DNA of 64,000 nt, from assembly GCA_036346395.1 (NCBI GenBank), contig CM070594.1, positions 26,197,385-26,261,384 on the forward strand, read 5' to 3'. Numbering within the stretch: the first letter of the stretch is position 1; every line of letters begins with the position of its first letter. The notes below the pieces were generated by a model. The model had not been told where the DNA came from. It saw only the letters and a program-made list of their open reading frames with translations, and made no database searches. Below are positions 25,794-37,700 of the stretch, piece by piece. The stretch is from Hsuehochloa calcarea (taxonomy: Eukaryota > Streptophyta > Magnoliopsida > Poales > Poaceae). Both the position numbers and the translations under genes were made by a program.

Positions 25794-28700
25794 CGCAGCG
25801 TGTCAGTCGCGGGCCCGCTTTTTCTTTATCTATTCGAAAATCAAACGACCGACTGAAATGGCAAGAATGGTCGCAGCACTAGTCTCTTCGTTTTTTGTTT
25901 ATTCTCGAGGAGGAGTAATGGAGGCAGCTAGTGACTAATGGTCGCGATTACTAGTCTCTTCGCTTTATTCTTCGAGGAGGAAAGGCTCTCTACTCCATAA
26001 AAGGATGCGACTACTCGCATGCATTCGGTTCTTTGTTGTTGCCGCTCTCAGTAATCTCCTGTTCGAAACCTTGCGCGCGAAGGCTCGGGCGAGTAGGCCT
26101 CAAACTCCGTCCGGCTGAGTACCGCCGGTAGACGGCGATCAAGTTTTGGGAGCGATTAGCGCGATCGCCATTCTGTGACTTCGTCTTCATCACGGTGGTG
26201 AATCGCCGCGATATCGCACGCGAACATCTTCCCGCATCACGCCGCCCTGCGTCACGCCGATCGACTACATCGAATAGGCCATCATGTCGATTTGGTGGTA
26301 ACAGCGCATCCGGTGTCACGAACCTCGCCCCGCCCGAGGGTATACCACGAGAACTTATCGATGTTTCGCGCGCTATGAATATGTTAATAGGATCTGCCGT
26401 TGTCCTGTTCATTAGCGAATATGAATACATCATTGTTGAATCACTCATGCTCTTGTTTGTCATGTTTTATATGCTTAATTTACGGATTAAAATATGCCAA
26501 ATTTGACTAGATATTCAACAATCCAAAACTTGATAGGTCTTTTTCGGTAGTTGGCTTTGTCTGCGTCACTTAAGCCGCACCCTCGCTTGATGGTTCCAAT
26601 TTTAAGAGATGGCGTGCACGTGCTATCCCGTGGTTTACCGCCATGGAATGTTTTCATGTTGCACAAGGCAAGCCCGCCGAGCCTCTATCTCGCGAGGACG
26701 AACGCAAGTTCAATTTAGCGGATAACTTGTTTCGAGGTGCACTTGTCAACATAATCGCGAGATAACATTGTGGATGTGTACATGCATTTGCCTACGGGCA
26801 AAGAGATGTGGGATGCACTTGAGGCCAAGTTCGAGTTCCCGATGTTTGGCAAGGAGTCAGATGTCATGGAGCGATTCTATGACTACAAGATGGTCGATGA
26901 TCGCTCGTAGTAGAACAAGCTCATGAGATTCAGCACCGCAAAGGAGCTTGAGCATAATAAGTGTGAGTTACGGGACAAGTTTGTGGTCGCGGTGATATCG
27001 CCAAGTTACCACCTTCTTGGTCGGATTTTGCTACCTCTCTAAAACACAAGAGGCGGGAGTTCGATGTTTACGATCTCATTGGCACTCTTGGTGTTGAAGA
27101 GAAGGCGAGGCAAAAGATACTGTGGCAAGAAAGTTCTTCTTGAGGAGGTTCTAGTGCCAATTTGGTGCGTAAGAAGAACCCTCGGGCTATCCATAATAAG
27201 AAGAAAAATAAGCCTTTTGTCAAGCCTAAGGCTAATCTGAGTTTAAGAAGAAAGGCAAAGGAAAGGGCGGTTGCTTTGTGTGCGGTGATTCGGTCATTGG
27301 GCTAAGGATTGTCCAGACCGCAAGGATAAGCGTAAGAAGTCACCAACATGATTATTAGTAATCTTTGAGGAACATCGAGTGCGGTGATTATTTACCTACG
27401 CTTCTCTCTCGCTTGTCAATCACCCGAGTGGTGGGTTGACACCGTGCTAATATTCATGTGTGTCTTGATGTTTCCTTATTTTCATCTTATCAAGTCCGCC
27501 GAGGTTGCTCCTTGTTGATGGGGAACGGATCGCATGCACTTGCTTCATGGTGTTGGTATGGTCGATCCAAGTTTACTTCGAAAGACCGCATCCAAGAACG
27601 TCAACATGTCCCTCTATAAAGAAGAATTCGTCGTGGATCTCTCTTGTGTAGAGATGGTTTTAGGCTTACATTTGAGTCCAATAAATGTGTCGTGTCCAAG
27701 TATGGAACATTTGTTGGTAAAGGTTATGAGAATGAGGCTTGTTTCGTTTCTCTTTGATGGATTCCTATAATAAAGTTGTGAACCATGCGTGTAACGATGA
27801 TGATGAATCTAATGTTTGGCATTCACGACTTTGTCATGTTAACTTTGGGTGTATGACGCTTAGCCAATATGAGTTTAATCCTAAATTCACTTTGGTCAAA
27901 GGTTCTAAGTGCCATACGTGTGTTCAATCGAAACAACCTCGCAAGCCTCACAAGGCGAAGAAAAGAGGCGAGGAATTTGGCATCATTAGAACTCATTCAT
28001 TCCGATTTGTGCGAGATGAATGGCGTGTTGACTAAAGGTGGAAAGAAATATTTCATGACGCTTATAGATGATTGCACTAGATTTTGCTATGTGTATTTAT
28101 TGAAAACAAAAGATGAAGCATTTGATTTCTTTAAGATCTATAAAGCTGAGGTAGAAAACCAACTCGAGAGGAAAATCAAGCGGATAAGGTCTGATCGTGG
28201 GGGAGAGTATTTTTCAAATGAGTTTACTTTATTTTGCGAGGAACATGGAATTATTCATGAAAGGACGCCTCCTATTCTCCGAATCAAACGGGGTTGCCGA
28301 AAGAAAAATCGCACTCTAATCGATTTGGTTAACGCCATGTTAGACATCTGGGGACTTTCTAAGGAATGGTGGGGTGAGGCTATATTGACCGCATGTCATG
28401 TCCTGAATAGAGTTCCTACAAAGAATAAAGAAGTAACACCATTCGAGGAATGGGAAAAGAAGAAGTTGACTCTCTCATACTTGCAAGACTTAGGGATGTT
28501 TGGCCAAAGTTAACGTGCAATTGTCAAGAAGCGCAAACTTGGACCAAAACCGTAGATTGTGTATTTCTTGGTTATGCTATGCACAAATGGGTTATAGGTT
28601 CTTAATTATAAAAGCTGGAGTACTGACGTGCGTGTTGGTACAATCATGAGTCCGAGATGCTACATTTTTGAGAATGAATTTCCTATGAAATGTGATGTAC

Positions 28701-31700
28701 CTAGCTCATCTAGTCAAGAACCTATAATTTCCTTGATTCTTTTGTGCCGATAGAACATGGTGAACAAACGCCTATGGAAAATCTGAGGAGGATAACAATG
28801 AAGGGACTCGAAAGAGTAAGAGACAGAGGATTGCAAAATCTTTTGGTGATGATTTCATTGTATACCTCATGGATGATACTCCAAGAACCATTGAAGAGGC
28901 ATATTCTTCTCCCGACGCCGACTCTTTGGAAGGAAGCAAGACGGAGTGAGATGGATTCTATTATGTCTAATGGAACTTGGGAGATCGTTGACCGTCCTTA
29001 TGGGTGTAAACTCAGAGGATGTAAATGGGTTTTCAAGAAAAAGCTTAGGCTGATGGTACAATTGAAAAGTACAAGGCAAGGCTTGTGGCCAAGGGTTATA
29101 CTCGTAAAGAAGGCGAGGATTTCTTTGATACTTATTCACCAAGCCCTGATTGACCACAATTCGAGTACTACTTGCCCTGGTCGCTTTTATGGTCTTCTCG
29201 CCCATCAAATGGACGTTAAGACAACTTTCCTAAATGGAGAGTTGGAGGAGGAGATTTATATGGATCACCAGACGGGTTTGTGGTAGAAGGTCAAGAAGGA
29301 AAGGTGTGCAAGTTGTTAAAATCTTTGTATGGCCTAAAGCAAGCACCTAAGCAATGGCATGAGAAGTTCGACATAACTTTGACATCTGCCGGCTTTGTTG
29401 TGAATGAAGCCGATGCGATGTGTGTACTATCGCTATGGTGGGGAGAAGGAGTGATCTTGTGCTTGTATGTTGATGACATACTGATTTTTGGGACCAACCT
29501 CAATGTGATTGAGGAGGTCAAGGACTTTCTGTCCAAGAGTTTTGAAATGAAAGATTTGGGAGTGGCTGATGTAATTCTTAACATTAAGCTACTGAGAGGA
29601 GGTGATGGTGGGGTTACACTTGTGCAATCCCATTATGTGGAGAAGGTCTTGAGTCGCTTTGGTTATAGTGATCGCAAGCCTGCTTTCTACTCCTTATGAT
29701 CCTAGTGTGTTATTGAGGAAAACCAAGAATAACAAGGATCAATTGAGATACTCCTGCATTATTGGCTTATTGATGTATTTAGCTAGTGCTACGAGGCTGA
29801 CATCTCGCTTGTCTTGTGAGCAAGCTAAGCCGGTTTGTTTCAATCCGGAGATGATCATTGGCGTGCTCTTGAGAGAGTGATGCGCTATATAAAGGCAACC
29901 ATGAGCTATGGTATTCACTATGCTGGGTACCCAAAGGTACTAGAGGGCTATAGTGATTCAAACTGGATCTCTGATGCTGATGAGATAAAAGCCACGAGTG
30001 GATATGTGTTCACACTTGAGGTGGTCTTTGCTTTCTCGAAGTCTTGCAAGCGCACCATCTTAACGAGGTCAACAATGGAAGCGTAACTCACAAGATTAGA
30101 TACCGCCATCGTTGAAGCCGAGTGGCTTCGTGAACTCCTTATGGATTTGCTCGTGGTTGAAAAACCGACACGGCTATCCTAATGAACCGTGATAATCGAT
30201 CAGTAATTATCAAGGTGAATGCAGTTCTAAGGACAACATGAAGTCATCTAGGCATGTTAAGAGGCGGTTGAAGTCCGCCGAAAAGTGAAAAACTCCGGAG
30301 TGATAGCACTGGACTATGTCCAGACAGCTAAGAATCTGGCCGACCAATTTACAAAGGGTTTATCACGTAATGTGATAGATAGTGCATCGAGTGAGATGGG
30401 CCTGAGACCCACATGAGTCATACCATAGTGGTAACTTGTTCTACGTGATCGGAGATCCCGTGAAGTAGGATGATGAAACAAGCTGTTGGTTGACTGGGAG
30501 GAGAGACCTTTACTGAGGCTCATTTCTTCAATGATGCGCTTCTTTCCTTTTCGTATGGCGAGTTGGTTTTACCTTAATGTGATCCGAGTGGCTTATTTAA
30601 AGCGTAGATGTCGGCCTACAGGACATCTTAGAAGGAACACACCTATATGAGTTCGATCTTGGTCACAGCCTATGAGATTTGGGTGATCTCTAGATACTCA
30701 TGAATGCAGCCTGGAGTATGACTTATACGCTCCAACCAGAGGGGATGCTTTAGGCAGCCTAGTACTAGTAAAGGAATTAGGTAAAACTTGTTCACACAAA
30801 CTCCAATTCAAGGCATAGTCCATTGTTGATTGTGAATGAGTGTAACTTCTTTCCTAGGTGGATGTTCAACTTAATCTCCATCGAAACACCGGTATATCAT
30901 AACAACAAATAGGATCGAGAGCATTTCTTGTGTGCCTTGAAATTTGGTGGGGATTGTTGGATTAATTGGGCTTGGACCATTTTAATTTAACAATTAATCA
31001 AATGAAATTCCTAGGCCCACATGAAAAATTTGATTAGTCCCATATGGAGAATTGAATAGAGTTACACCACTTTAAAAGGTGGAATGTGGTAACCCCTTGT
31101 GAAATTGGAGAGAGCTCAGACACGCGGCTCGCTCGCTTCCGCTTCGCCACGCCACGCGCCCACGCCAAGCGCGCGCGCGCGTGTGCGTGTCGCAGCGTGT
31201 GTGTGTGTGTGTGTGTGTGCAGTCGCAGCGTGTCGAGCGCGGTAGCGCTTTTTTTATCTATTCGAAAATCGAACGCGACGACTCGAAATGGCGAATGGTC
31301 GCGATTACTAGTCTCTTCGCTTTTTGTCACATCGAGGAGGAGTAATGGAGGCGCTTGCTAGTGACTAATGGTCGCAGCTACTAGTCTCTTCGCTTTTGCC
31401 GCATCGAGGAGGAAAGGCTCTCTACTCCATAAAAGGGATGCGACTACTCGTCTGCTCGGTTCTTTGTTGTTGCCGCTCTGTAATCTCCTGCTCGTAACCT
31501 TGCGCGAAGGCTCGGGCGAGTAGGCCTCCGAAACTCCGTCCGGCTGAGTACCGCCGGGTAGACGGGCGATCAAGTTTTGGGAGCGATTAGCGCGATCGCC
31601 ATTCTGTGACTTCGTCTTCATCACGGTGGTGAATCGCCGCGATATCGCACGGCGAACATCTTCCCGCATCACGCCGCGTCTGCGCCACGCCGATCGACTA

Positions 31701-34700
31701 CATCGAATAGGCCATCATGTCGACTGGTGGTAACGGCGCATCCGGTGTCACAGACACTGGCCCCGCCCGAGGGTATACCCTGAGAACTTATCTGATGTTT
31801 CTGTGCGCTATGAATATGTTAATAGGATCTGCTGTTGTCCTGTTCATTAGCGAATATGAATACATCATTGTTGAATCACTCATGCTCTTGTTTGTCATGT
31901 TTTATATGCTTAATTTCTGGATTAAAATATGCCGAAATTTGACTAGATATTCAACAGGAAACACACAGGCTTTACCTAGGACACGAGTAGTTGCCTCCTT
32001 AAATAGAAGTAGTCATTAGCATATATCAGAGTTAAGGATCAGTCTAGTGTGATATGTTTACTTTAGGGCATACCAAGCCATACAAGTAATGAGACTCGAT
32101 AAGGATCACCTCACATTGAAAGCCAACCCGTAGATGCCCCAGACCAAGTGTTTAGGCATACACGTGCATACATGGTGCTAAACCATAAGGTTAAACTTAG
32201 ATAAGAGATGATCATGCAAACGGTGTCCAGGCAACCGCTTAACCCTAGGCCAGTAGCTATTGTCTAGTAAAAGTTAGTTTACTCATCAAAGATCAATATC
32301 AACCAGGACAATAATACGACAATTGCACTTCACCTATAATTAAGTCTTAATGGCAATTAGCAACTAAACAATAATTAGCAGCCAACGGTACAGCTGGTTA
32401 ACTCATAAGGCTGATATCTAGCCAATGCTTGAAAATTCCAGCTAAGGCTAATGAAATTTCCTTGATAAATATAAAATTATAAAAGAAACTATTAAATGAG
32501 CTAGATCCTATGTGTCAGTGAGACGTATGTCTACCCTAAGCGAACCCCACACTTATGCATAGGTCTCACCTGACTATCATGGAATTTTCTTGGTAAATAG
32601 GAAGTAATAACTAAAAGAAATCATTAGAGCAGCTAGGCGCCACGTGAGCAGCGGTGGCATATTCCCAAGTGGATGATAGAAGCCCATCCACCAAACAACA
32701 TCACCTAGACTCATGGTATCATCCATCGTCATCCGTTCTCCGTAGCAAAACCCTTCATGATACGAAAGCAGATCAGTGAGTCATACCTAACCAGGTAATC
32801 TCTCCCATCTAGGTAACCAATGTAGAATATTCAGATGAATATTCTCTCTGTCTCGTTGGGATTTTAACCTCTTGCACCAATGGACTTTCCGAGAGCCCAA
32901 TCCCTTTCGCCCTCACTCCAGATCAAGCAGTTACTTAAACCTAAATCTAATTATCAACCCAAAACCCTACCACTATACCAAAAGGATAGTATTTGGATTT
33001 TTCTACTTTCGTATGCAGTATTTCTTTCATCGACTCTTTGGATATGCTTCATCTGAAGTATTTCCTTCATCAACTCCAGATGAGTATGATTTGGTCTCAT
33101 CTGAAGTAATCCGTCCTTCAAGGTACCGTTAGATATGTTTACTTTAATTCAAAGTATTTCCTTTTATTTGTATGTATTTGGACTTATTGGATTTCATTTG
33201 GTTGTTTTCAGTCACTCTTGGATTTAATCGTATTATGCGTAGTTAGACTCTGGAGCCATGAAGGAACAACATCCCAACAAGGACAAGACTGTTAGAATAT
33301 TGAATAGGATGATTATCAGCATATTGAGCGAGATTATTATCAGAATATCGAGAAAGACGAATATCAGAATATTGAGCCTTATCAGAGTATTGAGCAAGGT
33401 GAGTCAATATTTTGATGATATCGCACCTACCTTTTGCAATTATATTGTTTTAACTTTTGAAAATGCATTGTTATGTTATATCTGAATGTGTTGAACTAGG
33501 TTCATAGATAATGCCTTAATAATAACTATGTATAAAACCCTTGAAACTTAGACATTATCCTTGTCACCCTAGATTAATGGGATGCTTGTTAACAACTAAA
33601 TATATACTAAAAGGATATGCTTAGCTTTGTGTAGATATATTGTCATGCAGGCATTAAATTGTCCGACATCATTCAACAACTTAAAAATTGATTTGGGTAG
33701 CCGAGGCTGGAGCCTGGTTAGTATGTTGGCTGGAAAGGTTATGTTTAAAAACAAATAAAAACATGAAAAACGGATTTCAACTCAGGTGGCTGGAAAGAGT
33801 GGCTGGTGCTGGGTGTACGAGAGGATGTTGGTATGTGGATGTACTTCCCGAGTCAATTAAGGACCGAATCTTGTAATGACCTCTCATGTGAAAATAGTAC
33901 AACCACAAGTCTGTAACACCTAAGACCTGGCTAACTAATTTGCCTACCACCTCGCAATTTCACTACTGGTGAGTGTGTGGAGTGTGCAAAGGGTAAGGGG
34001 GTCATCGATTTACATGGCGCAAAAGGGAGACCTCTCAGGGGCATGGTCAGAGGAGGTGATACTCAGCGGCGTGAAATTGTGATGAGATGGGACATTGTAA
34101 AGGCCTTGTGATAATCAACTTAGCCGCACACCTATGGAAGTGTGTTGGGGGTATCATAAGTTGACATATCTCTTGTGGGTAAAGTGTACAAATTCTGCAG
34201 AGTAAGAAAACTATCTGGATAGTCATACTCACGGTCAAGAGCGGTGTTGAGAACTTGCTTGAGTTAGCTTTCCTTTTTATAAAACCATTTGTGTGTGTGG
34301 AATAAAATGGGTGGGCCGGGAGCCTTGGGAATTGAGATGGCCTGGTCTGGGACCAGTGGTAAATACGGGATAGCCTGAGCATTGGGTGGACGGACTCACT
34401 CAATGATATAGGAGATTGAATCTCCACTAGTAATTACATCAAAAGCTCAGTTTGTAAAACTTGTGTCAGTAAAATGCTAAGTCTTAGGTTTTGCTACTAC
34501 TTAATCTATTTCAAGAAAAGGCTTTGTGCAAAATAAAAGAACCATGAGCCTCGCCTTTTATTAACCTTGCATGTATAATAATTGCATTGTGTGTTGGCTC
34601 GCGAGTACGGTTGTGTACTTATGCTCGTTATTTATATTTTTTTAGCCAGTAAGCATAAAAGAAGGCTACAGGGATAATTATAAGTATTGATCAAGACTGA

Positions 34701-37700
34701 AGATCAAGAAGGCTAAGAACTAGGTCGCGAGCCCATAGTCGATTGGCGGTGGGTATATCGTGAGAGTTCCACATGTTATACTTTGATTCGTTTTCCGCTG
34801 CTGATCTTTGAAAGTATTTGGCTTATATGGCTGTTTTGTAAGCCAAAAGTCATAATGTATATTTAAGTTTTGTTTAATATTATGCAATAACTCTGCATTT
34901 TTATGATATGTGTTTGAACCAACAATGTAACTGTATGTGCTATCTACTGATCCAATGAATGGCACAAATTAACACAATAGGTCCCAAGTTACAAATTTTG
35001 GGTCTGACACGTTTCTAACTAGGAAAACAAGGGCATGATCCTGACAACAATTGGCATTGATGGCAATAATCAGATTCTGCCCTTAGCCATCGCTTTCGTC
35101 AAAAGTGAGAATTTCAACAGCTGGTTGTGGTTCCTTCAACATCTGAAGGAGGGAGTAGTTAGGGAATGTCCTGATGTCTGCATAATCCATGATCGCCACC
35201 CTGAGATGATGAAGGCCATCAGAAAACTTCAGCAATACCCCAATGAGCCGTTCCCTTGGCCAGACATGGGGAGCAGATGGTGCATTCGCCGTCTGGGGGC
35301 CAACTTCTTCAAGCAGTTCTGATAGCAACCGTTGATGAAGTTGTTCAAGAGGCTGGCTATGTAGAACCAGCAACGTAAATTTGATGCATTGTGGGAATTT
35401 GATGCGTTGTGGGAGTTGTTGGAGGAGCATACTAGGAAGCACATCGTCAAGAGGAACAAGCGTCTGCCTATTCCTAGGGCGGTGCAACCCGAACGCCTCG
35501 CACCACTACGGAAGCTTGACCCTCCCCATTTGATGCAGAGGAACTCGAGGGACATCAAGTGCTTCTCTCGTTGGATTGAGGCCGAGCCATTGGAGAAGTG
35601 ATCCTTGTTGCACGACACGAACGGTGCAAGGTTCGGTATAATGACCACTAACCTTGTTGAGGTGTACAACTGGGTTATTAGAGACCTCCGTCCTCAGCCC
35701 TCGTTGCCATCGTGGAAGGCGTTCTGCACAGTACAATCGGAGATTTCAGGGAGAGACATGAATATACGGCACTTCATGTAGCCAACCCACATACACCGTA
35801 CTACTCGAAGATTACAACGTACATACAAGCCAAGAATGAGAAGGGTTAGTCGCACACGGTCTTCGTGATGGACAATATAGAGCATCGTTTCAACGTGCTC
35901 CTTCGTGACAGAGCCGGATTTGAGACGACACACTCTCTTGTTACCCATGAAGTGTGCTTTGGAAATCATGTGAATGAACCTAGCTGCACAGGCAACAAAC
36001 CAAAGCTCCTTCACAAGCCATGCTCTTATGTCCTCGCCGCATGCGGGACTATCAATATGGACCCATCGAACTTCATGTCAGAGTACTTCATGAAGGAAAG
36101 GGTGCTGTAGGCGTGGTGTGGCGAGCTAAGAGGCTTCAGGGTTGTGGAAAACTTTACCACGTTGGATTTGGTACAGAGGACTTGGATTTTAGATCTTGAC
36201 TTGTTGAAAGTTGGAAAGGGCCGTCGGTAGAGTTGTCGTATTAGGAATGGTATGGACAAAGGGGAAGCTGGAGTGGCTGGTACATGTTGCGACCACTGCG
36301 GCCACGAAGGCCACAATGTGAGAAGTGCAAGGCGCTTGCCGACACGTAGGAACACCAGCGTGAAGTGTAGCATCATGTCTTATGTATTTCTAATTCTCTA
36401 AAGGCATGAGTGTACCGTACTTGGTTCATTTGCCTGCGTGCCATGTAACCTCCTTGTCGGATCAAGCGTTGTGTTGTTATCGCTGCACCATTTCTCCAAA
36501 GTTCTTCACCATGTATGAATTTTCTGGCGCATCGTAAGAATCACTTACCTTCATACTTACGAGTCATTGCCACATCTATCGTCCTCACAAAATTCTTCAA
36601 AAATTTATTACACTACAGCAACTTACGACTATCACAAAATGTTATTGCGAGTCTAACATATTTCGTACCCTTGAGATTTTACGAAATCCACAAATGGACA
36701 AACCAACCGTGTCACCACCATTTTATTTTTTTTAAAAAAAATAACATAAAAACAACATTTGCTAAACGTATTACCTACAAAAATTTACATTTATTCCCAC
36801 ACAATTATTTCCATCGAATTAATAAAATAATAATATTACTATTTTAAATCGCCCAACGGTCAAGCGACTAGCATATGTCACTCAAATGCCGGGCGAGTTG
36901 GGTCTAGTCGCTCCACCGTTGAGCGACAAGTCCACATGTTGCTCGACGGTTGGGCAACTTGGACCAGTCGCCTAATGGTTGAGTGACCAGGTCCAAGTCG
37001 CCCAACGGGGGAGCGACAGAGTATTATTTCTGTAAAAACAAAAAAGGCAGGTATATTATGTATTTCAAAATAAAATAATTATTATTTTTAAAAAAAATTC
37101 GCAAGTCAACATCATGAACAACTATTCTTTGCAGGCTTATTTCCCTATCCTATGGTCCTATCGTTCATCGAGTGTTCTCCCCGAAACCATGAGGCCTTAA
37201 GGAGATATGTATCTAGAAAATTTGGCTCTGATACCAATTGTTATACAGTGTCATCGGACCGCTAAACCAGCGTCCAATCCTAGACCCGCTAAACTGGTGT
37301 CCTAGCACCAAATCGTTGGACCGCTCTACCTACAAATCCAACTACAGAGCAACATCTAAGGGGTATTGGGTCATGTCCTCCAAAAGACTAGCCTGATAAG
37401 TGGGTACTCCCCCACCCCTATAAATCATGCTCGGTTTCCTCCTACGGCCGATGTATGAATATCCTAATAATTCTTCCTCTCACACGTCATGTGTGCTCCT
37501 CGGCAACCATGAGATCCTGTCATTCAACAATGAGGTAAGGAGATATGACTCTAGGAAATCTAGTTATGATACCAATTGTTGTGTGACGTCATCGGCCCGC
37601 TAAACCAACGTCTAATCCCGCACCCGCCAAATTAGCGTTCCAGCCTCATATCGTTGGGCCGTTGTACCCGAAAGCACAACTACATAGCTTCACCAAGGGA

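Larger units (their letters stand above)
25507..31956 (+). mobile_element. Copia retrotransposon, 6.45 kb, nested in the gypsy-type LTR
   Basis: LTRs of about 1.0 kb (25507-26520 and 30955-31956) begin TGTTGGATTAATTGG and end gatattcaaca. The exact 5 bp duplication ggaaa flanks the element at 25502-25506 and 31957-31961. Internal coding order is Gag, integrase, RT, RNase H, as in copia. Many frameshifts and stops make it defective. LTR copies differ by several small indels and substitutions, so the insertion is not very recent. Confidence 0.9.
21494..35009 (+). mobile_element. Gypsy-type LTR in the MULE, itself split by a copia element
   Basis: Left end TGTTACATCCC and right end gggtctgaca are flanked by the exact 5 bp duplication cgttt (21489-21493 and 35010-35014). 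The right-hand kilobase (33.8-35.0 kb) parallels the 3' part of the gypsy 5' LTR at 40236-43890. No gypsy gag or pol occurs between the ends, so this behaves as a solo LTR. Without the 6.45 kb copia insertion it is still about 7 kb, longer than the ~3-3.7 kb LTRs at 40-48 kb, so another unrecognised insertion may be inside. Confidence 0.75.
16737..37100 (+). mobile_element. MuDR-like (MULE) DNA transposon in intron 8, 20.4 kb with nested insertions
   Basis: Terminal inverted repeats of about 200 bp (16737-~16934 and ~36903-37100) share long identical words. They are flanked by an exact 10 bp direct repeat, gcaagtcaac, at 16727-16736 and 37101-37110. Inside, on the plus strand, lies a MuDR-type transposase reading split by two LTR insertions (18439-20996 and 21494-35009). 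Removing them leaves an element of about 4.3 kb, a normal size for an autonomous MULE. The transposase has several stops and frame changes, so it is no longer active. Confidence 0.9.
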
